From contig NZ_CP016438.1 in assembly GCF_001685355.1 (NCBI RefSeq), positions 3,472,001-3,536,000 of the forward strand: DNA of 64,000 nucleotides. The letters are read 5' to 3'. Within the stretch, counting starts at the first letter, position 1. Every line of letters begins with the position of its first letter. This DNA comes from Streptomyces lincolnensis (GTDB taxonomy: Bacteria > Actinomycetota > Actinomycetes > Streptomycetales > Streptomycetaceae). The position numbers were made by a program, and so were the translations under genes. This document shows positions 47,144 through 54,744 of this stretch, one piece after another. The notes under the pieces were generated by a model. That model had not been told where the DNA came from. It did no database searches and saw nothing but the letters and a program-made list of their open reading frames with translations.

Positions 47144-48454
47144 ATGAACCCTCGTCGTAGTAACAGCTCGCTCCCCCAGTCGGGCCGGTCGGCCTATGGG
47201 GTGGCGTCGGCTGTCGTCCTGCTCCTCATACCCGTGTCCGTGCTGGTGGGAGGTGACAGGTTCCGTGATTTCCTGAACTTCGGCGCGGGCGTCCTGTCCC
47301 TCGTCTCGCTCAGCTGTTCGGTGATCTGGGGCCTGGTCGCCCAGGACCGGATCTTCCTGGACACCCGCCAAAGGATCATCGGGCAGGCGGTGCACCGGAC
47401 GACCGCGGTCGCCTCGATCGCGTTCCTGCTGCTGCACATCACCACCAAGATCGCGCTGGACCACACGCAGCTGATCGCCGCGCTGATCCCGTTCTCACTC
47501 GGTGTCACCGGCACCGAGGGCCTGATCGGCCTCGGCTCGCTGGCCGGCCTGCTGATGATCTTCGTGGGCATCACCGGCGCGCTGCGCAGCAGGTTCGCCT
47601 CCCCCGCCCCGGTGGCGGCCCGCTGGCGGGCCATGCACATGCTGGCCTACCCGGCCTGGTGCGCGGCGCTGATCCACGGCCTCTACGCGGGTCGCGCGGC
47701 CAAGCCGACCTTCGTCATCCTGTACGGCCTCTCGGTGCTCGGCGTCACCGCGGCCCTCGCTCTGCGCGCGGCCCCGCGCCCGTTCAAGCGCCAGGTCGCC
47801 GACCGCATCTCCGCGTTCCTGGGCAGCGAGGAGCGTCCGGGCCGCGAGGGCCTGGAGGAGAGTCGCGCCAGGCTCGCCGACTCGGGGCGGCCGGGCTACG
47901 ACCGGCAGCTTCCGGGTTACGACAGGCAGCTGCCGGGCTACGAGAATCAGCGGTCGACCGGCTCCCAGCCCCGGGTGCCCTCGTACGACGCTCCCCCCGC
48001 GGCGCCGGAACCCGCGAACGGCTTCGCGGCCGCCTACCGGGCCGTCTCGACCCCGCGCACGCAGCAGCCGTACGCCGACCAGACCGCCCGCATGGACCTG
48101 CCGATGGACATGCAGCCCACCGAGGCCATCCCGCTCGTGGACAGCGGCGGCAGCACGTCGGGCAACTGGCCGATCCCGTCCCCGCCGCCGGTCGGCGAGG
48201 CGCCTCCGTCGGCCTACGACCCGCTCCAGGACACCGGCTACAACATCCCGGCCTACGGCAGTCAGCCCGCGAACGGCTACGGCGGAAGTGACGTGTACGA
48301 CACCGGTGAGACAAACACCCTGTACGGCACGTACAACCCGAACGACACGTACAACAGCGGTCCCGCCAATGAACCATCGCCCGGTCAGTCGTACGACTTC
48401 GACGCCCCGGGCTCGGGCGAACCTTGGAACACGCCTTCCGGAGGCTATAGGTGA
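47144..48454 (+). CDS. predicted heme-b membrane protein (ferric reductase-like transmembrane domain)
   Basis: A 436-residue protein with about six transmembrane helices in residues 18-215 and a long hydrophilic tail. Two His pairs on neighbouring helices, H84/H98 and H165/H178, match bis-histidine heme ligation in ferric reductase-like proteins. The tail is Tyr/Pro/Gln-rich and begins with GYDRQLPGYDRQLPGYENQ-type repeats. GGAG eight bases before the ATG supports the start. The stop overlaps the next gene by 4 bp, so it probably works with the NuoF-like protein. Confidence 0.78.
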   Translation: MNPRRSNSSLPQSGRSAYGVASAVVLLLIPVSVLVGGDRFRDFLNFGAGVLSLVSLSCSVIWGLVAQDRIFLDTRQRIIGQAVHRTTAVASIAFLLLHITTKIALDHTQLIAALIPFSLGVTGTEGLIGLGSLAGLLMIFVGITGALRSRFASPAPVAARWRAMHMLAYPAWCAALIHGLYAGRAAKPTFVILYGLSVLGVTAALALRAAPRPFKRQVADRISAFLGSEERPGREGLEESRARLADSGRPGYDRQLPGYDRQLPGYENQRSTGSQPRVPSYDAPPAAPEPANGFAAAYRAVSTPRTQQPYADQTARMDLPMDMQPTEAIPLVDSGGSTSGNWPIPSPPPVGEAPPSAYDPLQDTGYNIPAYGSQPANGYGGSDVYDTGETNTLYGTYNPNDTYNSGPANEPSPGQSYDFDAPGSGEPWNTPSGGYR

Positions 48455-50061
48455 ACGAGGCCCTGCCCGACGTCCCGGAAGTCCGCGTCGTCGGACTTCC
48501 CCAGCTCACGTCTGGCTTCGACCTTGTCGAGAGACTTGACCTGCCCATGCACCTGAAGGTGCACGGGCCGCTCGAACCCATGGGCGGAGAGCAGCTCGCG
48601 CAGCTTTCCGAGCGCATCAACCTCAAGGGCCGCGGCGGCGCGGGCTTCCCCTTCCACAAGAAGCTGCGTTCGGTCGCGGAGGCGGCGATCAAACGCGGTG
48701 TACGGCCGGTCGTCGTCGTCAACGGCAGTGAGGACGAACCGGCCTGCCGCAAGGACACGGTGCTCATCAACCGTGCCCCGCATCTCATCCTGGACGGCGC
48801 GCTGCTGTGCGCCGAGGCCCTGGGTGCCCGCACGCTCGTGGTGGGGGTCACCCGGGAGTCGACACAGCGCTCCATGGAGGCCGCGCTCGCCGAACGCGGC
48901 CTCAGCAACGGCCGCCGATCCGCTCTACGCGCGCGCGTGCAGCGCAATCCGGTCCGCATGGTCACCGGCGCCGCCGCGTCGCTGATCCGCTCCATCGACG
49001 GCGGCCCGGCGATCCCGCCCGGCCGCAAGGTCAGCGCCTCGCAGAACGGCGTCGGCGGCGCCCCCACCCTGCTGTCGAACGCCGAGACCTTCGCCCAGCT
49101 CGCCATCGCCGCCCGCATCGGCCCGGAGCGCTACGGCAACACCGGTCTGTACGACGAGCCGGGCACCGTCATGCTCACCGTCTCCGGCGCGGTCGCCCGC
49201 CCCATGGTGATCGAGGTCCCCACGGGCGTACCGCTGCGCTACGTCCTCCAGCTCGCCGGTGCCCCGCCGGTCCCGCAGGGCGTGCTGACCGGCGGCTACC
49301 ACGGCAAGTGGATCGACGCGGCGACGGTCAACGAGGCGATCGTCTCCCGCAACTCGCTCGACGCGGTGGGCGGCGCGCTCGGCGCCGGCGCGATCCTGCC
49401 GATCACTCAGGAGACCTGCCCGCTGGGCGAGTCGCTGCGTGTGGCGCAGTGGCTGGCCGAGGAGAGCGCGGGGCAGTGCGGTCCCTGCTACCTCGGTCTG
49501 CCGGCCGCCGCACGCGGCATGGAGGACATCATCAACGGCGGCGGCCCGGCCGCCCTGGAGGCCCTCAAGCAGGTCGCGAAGAACGTGAAGCGGCGCGGCG
49601 CCTGCTCGCACCCCGACGGCTCCGCGATGTTCCTGGAATCGACCATCAAGGCGTTCACGGACGACCTCGCCGCGCACGTCCTGGGCAACGGCTGCGGGCG
49701 CCCCGTGGAGGGCGTTCTGCCTCTCTTCGAGGGCGGAAGGGCTCCTACGGGCATCCCCGGCGGCGCGGAGTCCGAGGAGAACGGTCCCAGCCGGCAGAAG
49801 ATCTACGTCGACTGGACGCTGTGCCGGGGCCACGGTCTGTGCGCGGACATCCTCCCGGAGGTCTTCGAGCTCGGCGCCGACGGCTTCCCGACCGTCGCGC
49901 AGGCCCAGGTGCCCCGCTACGCGGAGGCCAAGGCCCTGCGGGCGGTCCGGCGTTGCCCCGCGCTCGCCCTGCGCATCGAGGACCAGACGGAGCGCGCACC
50001 CTCGCGCAACAACCTGCCGGTCCTCTCCCAGGGCCGCGGCCGCCGCGCCCTGGGCCGCTGA
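48451..50061 (+). CDS. NuoF-like flavoprotein with C-terminal ferredoxin domain
   Basis: A 536-residue redox protein. The N-terminal half is NuoF-like: GRGGAGFP at 60-67 (FMN/NADH fold), GSEDEPACRKDTVLI, then an SLBB domain near 230-300. The NuoF iron-sulfur helix domain has C343, C346 and C385. A C-terminal ferredoxin carries C458-x2-H-x2-C464 and C502. It overlaps the upstream heme-b membrane protein by GTGA and probably passes electrons between a nicotinamide pool and that protein. Direction and partner are unknown. Confidence 0.82.
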   Translation: MNEALPDVPEVRVVGLPQLTSGFDLVERLDLPMHLKVHGPLEPMGGEQLAQLSERINLKGRGGAGFPFHKKLRSVAEAAIKRGVRPVVVVNGSEDEPACRKDTVLINRAPHLILDGALLCAEALGARTLVVGVTRESTQRSMEAALAERGLSNGRRSALRARVQRNPVRMVTGAAASLIRSIDGGPAIPPGRKVSASQNGVGGAPTLLSNAETFAQLAIAARIGPERYGNTGLYDEPGTVMLTVSGAVARPMVIEVPTGVPLRYVLQLAGAPPVPQGVLTGGYHGKWIDAATVNEAIVSRNSLDAVGGALGAGAILPITQETCPLGESLRVAQWLAEESAGQCGPCYLGLPAAARGMEDIINGGGPAALEALKQVAKNVKRRGACSHPDGSAMFLESTIKAFTDDLAAHVLGNGCGRPVEGVLPLFEGGRAPTGIPGGAESEENGPSRQKIYVDWTLCRGHGLCADILPEVFELGADGFPTVAQAQVPRYAEAKALRAVRRCPALALRIEDQTERAPSRNNLPVLSQGRGRRALGR

Positions 50062-50099
50062 GCACCACGCGACCGAAAGAGACGGCGAGAGACGGCGAG

Positions 50100-50133
50100 A
50101 GAGGGGCCGCCCGGAGATCCGGGCGGCCCCTCT
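50100..50133 (+). terminator. intrinsic terminator after the NuoF-like gene
   Basis: A perfect 15-bp stem AGAGGGGCCGCCCGG/CCGGGCGGCCCCTCT with an AGAT loop, followed by TTC. Confidence 0.85.
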
Positions 50134-50165
50134 TTCGCCACCTCAACTGCCCCCGGAAACGCGAA

Positions 50166-50196
50166 GATCCCGCCGGATCGAAGATCTGACGGGATC
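50166..50196 (-). terminator. hairpin downstream of the first tRNA-Ala
   Basis: GATCCCG/CGGGATC stem starting 7 nt after the tRNA 3' end on the minus strand. The second tRNA-Ala copy has a related ATCCCG/CGGGAT hairpin. Confidence 0.6.
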
Positions 50197-50202
50197 TGTC
50201 TG

Positions 50203-50275
50203 TGGAGCTAAGGAGAATTGAACTCCTGACCTCCTGCATGCCATGCAGGCGCTCTACCAACTGAGCTATAGCCCC
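50203..50275 (-). tRNA. tRNA-Ala (anticodon GGC)
   Basis: A 73-nt cloverleaf on the minus strand: acceptor GGGGCTA/TAGCTCC, D arm with AGCTCAGTTGGTAGAGC, anticodon stem CCTGC/GCAGG around loop ATGGCAT (anticodon GGC), and T arm AGGAGTTCAATTCTCCT. The discriminator is A and no CCA is encoded. An identical copy lies 3157 bp away. Confidence 0.97.
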
Positions 50276-50382
50276 TTGCGGTGTTCCGCGGGTTTCCCCG
50301 GCGGCGACGCCAACATTACCGGGCCACCGGGGAGAGCACCAAATCGTTTCCGCCCTGTCCGCATCCGAGGGCTTGTGCCCGC

Positions 50383-50616
50383 TTACGCGGTGACGAACGA
50401 GTAGAACCGTTTGAGCGTGCAGTGCTCTTCGAGGAGCCGGCCGTAGATCGGCTCCCCCTCCAGCTCGCGGTACGTCTCGATCGGGTCGCCCTTTATGATC
50501 AGCGCCCGCGCGCACTCCTCGCACCAGTACTGGTACTCCGGATTGACCGGTTCCATGTCCCGGACGATGGGCGTACCACTGCCGCACCAATCGCACTTTC
50601 GCCTGTGTGCACCCAT
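50383..50616 (-). CDS. small zinc-ribbon protein (77 residues)
   Basis: A 77-residue protein with CDWC near the N-terminus and CEEC at about 32-35, a typical four-Cys zinc ribbon, then LIIKGDPIETYRELEGEPIYGRLLEEHC and an aromatic C-terminus. Function is unknown. Small ribbon proteins often modify transcription or translation machinery. GGAG seven bases before the ATG, inside the end of the upstream gene, shows tight coupling to the other ribbon protein, whose stop is 3 bp away. Confidence 0.8.
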   Translation of the reverse strand: MGAHRRKCDWCGSGTPIVRDMEPVNPEYQYWCEECARALIIKGDPIETYRELEGEPIYGRLLEEHCTLKRFYSFVTA

Positions 50617-50619
50617 CGA

Positions 50620-50793
50620 TCAGCTCCAGCTGTGGCCGCAGGCCGTGCACACGTAGGAGATCCCGCCGTTGTCGCCGAGGACTTGGGCCACGTGGAGGGA
50701 ACCGCAGGAAGGGCAGATGAGGCGGGTGACCGTGTCCCGTGTCGACGCTGCTTCAAGGAGGTGGCCGACCTCCCTGAGGATGCTCGCAGGCAT
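50620..50793 (-). CDS. small zinc-ribbon protein (57 residues)
   Basis: A 57-residue gene preceded by a strong GGGAGGGAG five bases before the ATG. The protein has a short N-terminal helix (ILREVGHLLEAA) and a ribbon with CPSC at 27-30 and CTAC at 49-52, ending GHSWS. The ribbon is the kind found in RPB9/TFIIS-like and hypothetical zinc proteins. It is the first of two coupled ribbon genes next to a tRNA. Confidence 0.8.
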   Translation of the reverse strand: MPASILREVGHLLEAASTRDTVTRLICPSCGSLHVAQVLGDNGGISYVCTACGHSWS

Positions 50794-50862
50794 CACCGCT
50801 CCCTCCCGTCGGGCCGCGCCCCCTTCCGGCCGTTTGATTCTGCCACGGCCGGGCCAATACGG

Positions 50863-52335
50863 TCAGCGACGCCTCAGTACCAGTCCGGACACGGCACCCA
50901 CAGCAGCCGTCCCGGCCAGCGCGAACACGCATACCGAAAGCGCCTCCGCAGAGGTATACGCCCCGAAGCCCCCGAGTGACTCAAGCCGGTTCAAGAACAG
51001 TGTGCCGAACACGGCGACTCCGATCAGCTGGCCGAGCTGCGTGACCGTGGCGAGCAGACCGCTGGCGTCCGCCGCGTGCTCGGGCGGCACCGTCGCCAGT
51101 GCCCGGGTGAGCGTCGGGCTGAAGGCGAGCGCGAGTCCGGCGCCCACACCGGCGTACGCCACGTACAGCAGCACACCGCCCTCGCCGCCGCCCCGCAGAG
51201 CCAGTCCGACGCCCATGACGCCCAGCGCGGTGATCACGAACCCGGCCGGGGTCAGCGCACGCTGCCAGGAGGCGGGCCAGCTTCGCCAGGTCAGACCGAC
51301 CAGGCCGAAGACGATCGCGGTCGGCGCGAAGGTGAGACCGGCCCGCAGCGCGCTGTAGCCGAGACCGCCCTGGACATGCAGGGTGAGCGCGAACAGGAAG
51401 CCGCCGTTGACGGCCATGACGGCCAGCACACGGAAGACGGCGAGGCCCATGCCGGGCCGGCGCAGCACGCCCGGCGCGATCAGCGGGGCGCCGCCGCGCC
51501 GGGCCAGCCGGGACTCGTACCCGCAGAACACACCGAACAGCAGCGCGCCCGCGGCCAGCGACAGCCAGGACCACAGCGGCCAGTCCTCCTCCTGGCCGAG
51601 CACCAGCGGCACCGTGACCAACGACACGGCCGCCCCGAGCAGCACCAGGCCGGGCAGATCCAGTCCACGCGCCGGCGACCGCTCCGCCACCCGGTCCCCG
51701 TGCAGCAGGACACGGCCGCCGACGGCCAGCAGGACGACGCCCACCGGCACGTTGACGAGGAAGACCGGCCGCCAGCCGGTGCCGAACAGATCGGCGCTGA
51801 CGAGGATTCCGCCGGCGACCTGACCGGCGGCGGCGCCGACGGCGAGGACCGCCGCGTAGGCACCGAGCGCCTTCGCCCTGGCCTCCGCGGTGAAATGGCG
51901 CTGGATCAGGCTGAGCACCTGCGGGATCATCACCGCCGATCCCGCGCCCTGCACCAGGCGGAACACGATCAGTTCGGTGGCGCCCTGCGCGAGACCGCAG
52001 GCGAGCGAGGCCGCCGTGAACAGAGCGAGCCCGGCGAGGTGGATCCGGCCGTGGCCGAAGCGGGCACCGAGGCGGGCACCGGTGATCAGCAGCACGGAGT
52101 AGGTGATGGCGTATCCGGCGATCACCAGCTGGAGTTCGCCGCCGGACGCGTCCAGTTCGGTGCCGATCGTGGGCGCCGCGACGTTCACGATGAACACGTC
52201 GAGCAAGGCCATGAACTGGGCGGCGAGGACGAGCGCGAGCAGCGGCCGGGACCGATTGTCAGTGGTGGACGCTTTACTGATCTCGGGACTTGCAACGGGT
52301 GAGGGGCCCGGGCCCGTTCGGGGTGGTGTCGTCAT
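50863..52335 (-). CDS. MFS drug-efflux transporter (DHA2 family)
   Basis: A 490-residue permease with about 14 helices, the DHA2 drug:H+ antiporter pattern. Visible are LALVLAAQFMALLDVFIVNVAAPTIG, the motif A-like GARLGARFGHGRIHLAG and motif C-like helix LGAYAAVLAVGAAAGQVAGG. It likely exports a toxic compound or metabolite. It is divergent from an XRE-type regulator with a shared palindrome, a common resistance arrangement. A longer frame upstream is antisense to the regulator. Confidence 0.9.
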   Translation of the reverse strand: MTTPPRTGPGPSPVASPEISKASTTDNRSRPLLALVLAAQFMALLDVFIVNVAAPTIGTELDASGGELQLVIAGYAITYSVLLITGARLGARFGHGRIHLAGLALFTAASLACGLAQGATELIVFRLVQGAGSAVMIPQVLSLIQRHFTAEARAKALGAYAAVLAVGAAAGQVAGGILVSADLFGTGWRPVFLVNVPVGVVLLAVGGRVLLHGDRVAERSPARGLDLPGLVLLGAAVSLVTVPLVLGQEEDWPLWSWLSLAAGALLFGVFCGYESRLARRGGAPLIAPGVLRRPGMGLAVFRVLAVMAVNGGFLFALTLHVQGGLGYSALRAGLTFAPTAIVFGLVGLTWRSWPASWQRALTPAGFVITALGVMGVGLALRGGGEGGVLLYVAYAGVGAGLALAFSPTLTRALATVPPEHAADASGLLATVTQLGQLIGVAVFGTLFLNRLESLGGFGAYTSAEALSVCVFALAGTAAVGAVSGLVLRRR

Positions 52336-52387
52336 GCCGTCGAGCCTGACGACACCGCGGTACGGGTGCCGAGAGCCCGTCGATGCT

Positions 52388-52402
52388 GGTACTGACAGCA
52401 CC
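52388..52402. promoter_or_regulatory. palindromic operator between MFS and XRE genes
   Basis: GGTACTGACAGCACC is a 15-bp palindrome with one mismatched pair around a central A. It lies 53 bp from both start codons, suiting a homodimeric XRE regulator controlling both genes. Confidence 0.6.
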
Positions 52403-52455
52403 TGGCAGGGGACGAGCCGGGTACCGAGGATGGTCGTGACGAGGGGGACGTGACG

Positions 52456-53307
52456 ATGACGACGACACAGCGACGGCGGCCCGAGCTGGCCGCGTTCCTG
52501 CGCAGCAGGCGAGCCCGGGTGACACCGCAGGACGTGGGGATGCCACCGGGCCTGCGGCGCCGCACACCGGGGCTGCGCCGTGAGGAGGTCGCCCAGCTCT
52601 CGGGCGTGGGGGTCACCTGGTACACGTGGCTGGAGCAGGGACGGCCGATCAACGCCTCCGCGCAGGTACTGGACGCGGTCGCGCGCACACTCCGGCTCGA
52701 CGCGCCGGAGCGCGAGCACCTGTACCACCTCGCCGAAGTCCCGTACGCCGCCGCCCCGGAGGCCCTCACCCGGGCTGTGGGCCCGGAGATCCAGGGCATC
52801 CTCGACGCCCTCGTTCCGCGTCCGGCCGTGGTCTACAACTCGCGGTACGACATCCTGGCCGCCAACTCCGTCTACCGGAGCCTGTTCCTCGCCGGGTCGT
52901 CACCGGCCCGGGGTCTTCCCAACGCGCTGTGGGAGTTGTTCGCGGTGCCCGAGGAGGACTGTCCCCTGATGTTCCGGGACACCGAGCTGCCGGTGATGGT
53001 GGCGACCCTGCGCGCGGCCTACGGCGTGCATGCCGGGGAGCCGGCCTGGGAGGGCTTCATACGCGGGCTGTCGGCGGCGAGCCCGCTGTTCGCGCGGCTG
53101 TGGGAGAGCGGCGACGTGGCCGAGCCCGGGCGACGGGTGAAGGGCTTTCGGCACGCGGAGCTGGGCGAGCTGCACATGACGTCGCTGTCCCTGTCGATCA
53201 ACGGGATGCCGGAGTGCCGGATCGTGGTCTACACACCACAGGACGAGGGCACTGCGCGGCGCACGGCTCTGCTGGCCTGTGGGGCAACAGAAAATCCCGC
53301 CCCCTGA
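52456..53307 (+). CDS. XRE-family regulator with MmyB-like ligand-binding domain
   Basis: A 283-residue regulator. The N-terminal helix-turn-helix (about 8-82) carries RRTPGLRREEVAQLSGVGVTWYTWLEQGR, the MmyB-type signature. The C-terminal PAS-like domain (about 100-265, YNSRYDILAANSVYRSLF) binds fatty acids or lipids in characterised relatives. It probably represses the divergent MFS gene. The ATG is preferred to a GTG 6 bp earlier because of spacing from GAGGGGG. The 3' end runs into the tRNA terminator. Confidence 0.9.
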   Translation: MTTTQRRRPELAAFLRSRRARVTPQDVGMPPGLRRRTPGLRREEVAQLSGVGVTWYTWLEQGRPINASAQVLDAVARTLRLDAPEREHLYHLAEVPYAAAPEALTRAVGPEIQGILDALVPRPAVVYNSRYDILAANSVYRSLFLAGSSPARGLPNALWELFAVPEEDCPLMFRDTELPVMVATLRAAYGVHAGEPAWEGFIRGLSAASPLFARLWESGDVAEPGRRVKGFRHAELGELHMTSLSLSINGMPECRIVVYTPQDEGTARRTALLACGATENPAP

Positions 53308-53317
53308 GGGACGGGAT
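53294..53317 (-). terminator. terminator of the second tRNA-Ala, overlapping the XRE gene end
   Basis: ATCCCG/CGGGAT and CCC/GGG stem with a small internal mismatch. On the minus strand it is followed by TTTT. The XRE stop codon is in its loop region. Confidence 0.75.
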
Positions 53318-53359
53318 CTTCATCACCGATCTTTGACAACTCAACAGAGTGTCGATCTG

Positions 53360-53432
53360 TGGAGCTAAGGAGAATTGAACTCCTGACCTCCTGCATGCCA
53401 TGCAGGCGCTCTACCAACTGAGCTATAGCCCC
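53360..53432 (-). tRNA. tRNA-Ala (anticodon GGC), second copy
   Basis: Identical over all 73 nt to the copy at 50203, with the same strand and anticodon GGC. Flanking DNA is different apart from a few bases and a related terminator hairpin. Confidence 0.97.
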
Positions 53433-53461
53433 GGCTGCCACGCGGCTGAGCCGCATGGTGT

Positions 53462-53484
53462 TTCGCCCCGCTCGGCGGGGCGAA
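53462..53484 (-). terminator. terminator after the phosphatase gene
   Basis: A perfect 10-bp stem TTCGCCCCGC/GCGGGGCGAA with a TCG loop, between the histidine phosphatase gene and the tRNA. Confidence 0.8.
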
Positions 53485-53550
53485 CAAGAAGAACTTTAGC
53501 CTGCGACCTGCCAGAAAGTGAAATCCGGGTCTCCGGCGCCCCGGGGCCGC

Positions 53551-54207
53551 TCAGTCGTCGTCGCCGAGCACCGGTTCCGGGAGGGTGCCGGCGTTGTGCT
53601 CCAGCAGGCGCCAGCCTCGGGCGCCCTGGCCGAGCACGGACCAGCAGCAGTTGGAGAGGCCGCCGAGGCTCTCCCAGTGGTGGGCCTCCAGACCGAGCAG
53701 GCGCCCGATCGTGGTGCGGATCGTGCCGCCGTGGCTGACCACGACCAGCGTGCCCTCCTCGGGGAGCTTCTCGGCGTGCCGGACCACGACGGGGGCGGCC
53801 CGGTCGGCGACCTCCGACTCCAGTTCGCCGCCGCCCCGGCGGACCGGCTCGCCGCGCTTCCACGCGGCGTACTCCCCGCCGTGGCGGGCGATGATCTCCT
53901 CGTGGGTCAGCCCCTGCCAGACGCCCGCGTAGGTCTCACGCAGGCCCTCGTCGTGGGTCACTTCCAGGCCGGTGAGCGCGGCGAGCTCGGCGGCGGTGTT
54001 CGCGGCCCGCTTCAGGTCGGAGGCGACGATCGCGGCGGGCTCCAGGGAGGCGAGCAGCCGGGCGGCGCGGCGGGCCTGGGAGACACCGATCTCGGTGAGC
54101 TCGACGTCCGTGGTGCCCTGGAAGCGGCGCTCCACGTTCCACGAGGTCTGGCCATGGCGCCAGAGGATGACGCGACGGCCCTTTCCGGGCCCGGTGAAGG
54201 TGCTCAC
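53551..54207 (-). CDS. histidine phosphatase family protein (phosphoglycerate mutase-like)
   Basis: A 218-residue branch-1 histidine phosphatase. The catalytic RHGQT motif starts at R17 with H18 as the phospho-acceptor, and VVVSHGGTIRT gives the second His. YAGVWQGLTHEEI is the usual substrate loop. Many relatives dephosphorylate small sugar or cofactor phosphates, but this substrate is not known. The GTG is fixed by its GTGA overlap with the rsfS stop and GGGGAG five bases upstream. Confidence 0.9.
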   Translation of the reverse strand: MSTFTGPGKGRRVILWRHGQTSWNVERRFQGTTDVELTEIGVSQARRAARLLASLEPAAIVASDLKRAANTAAELAALTGLEVTHDEGLRETYAGVWQGLTHEEIIARHGGEYAAWKRGEPVRRGGGELESEVADRAAPVVVRHAEKLPEEGTLVVVSHGGTIRTTIGRLLGLEAHHWESLGGLSNCCWSVLGQGARGWRLLEHNAGTLPEPVLGDDD

Positions 54208-54647
54208 CGCAGCTCCCCGAACTCGGTGGCGTCCTCCTCGGCCGCCAGCTTGGCGTGCGCCTCGCCCTTGCCCCGGGTGGCCTTGGCGTCCACGGGGAGC
54301 TCGATCTCGGGGCAGTCCTTCCACAGCCGCTCCAGGGCGTAGAAGACCCGCTCCTCGCTGTGCTGGACGTGGACGACGATGTCGACGTAGTCGAGGAGGA
54401 TCCAGCGGGCGTCGCGGTCGCCCTCGCGGCGCACCGGCTTGGCGCCGAGCTCCTTGGAGAGCCGCTCCTCGATCTCGTCGACGATCGACTTGACCTGGCG
54501 GTCGTTGGGCGCGGAGGCGAGCAGGAAGGCGTCCGTGATCGACAGCACATCGCTGACGTCGTAGGCGATCACGTCGTGCGCGAGCTTGTCGGCGGCCGCC
54601 TGCGCGGCGGTGGTGATGAGTTCCAGAGAGCGGTCAGTCGCGGTCAC
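54204..54647 (-). CDS. rsfS: ribosome silencing factor RsfS
   Basis: A 147-residue DUF143 protein that binds uL14 and blocks subunit joining in slow growth. The core runs AAQAAADKLAHDVIAYDVSDV and IVDEIEERLSKELGAKPVRREG to IVVHVQHSEERVFYALERLW. It follows the LytR_C gene by 97 bp and overlaps the phosphatase gene by 4 bp. The nadD-rsfS neighbourhood is conserved in actinobacteria. Confidence 0.95.
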   Translation of the reverse strand: MTATDRSLELITTAAQAAADKLAHDVIAYDVSDVLSITDAFLLASAPNDRQVKSIVDEIEERLSKELGAKPVRREGDRDARWILLDYVDIVVHVQHSEERVFYALERLWKDCPEIELPVDAKATRGKGEAHAKLAAEEDATEFGELR

Positions 54648-54701
54648 TACAAGGCTTTCGGTCGGTGGTCACTTGACCTCAAGGGTCTCACGGCCGCCGA
54701 G

Positions 54702-54737
54702 GGCACCCCACGCCTTTGTCGTCGCACGTGGGGTGCC
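54702..54737 (-). terminator. terminator between LytR_C gene and rsfS
   Basis: Perfect 11-bp stem GGCACCCCACG/CGTGGGGTGCC around a 14-nt loop, directly after the LytR_C gene. Confidence 0.75.
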
Positions 54738-54744
54738 GCCCCGG

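Noticed and set aside
50203..53432. Prophage or integrative element between the tRNA genes
   Set aside because: No integrase, excisionase or phage gene lies between them, so only a tRNA-flanked segment can be claimed.
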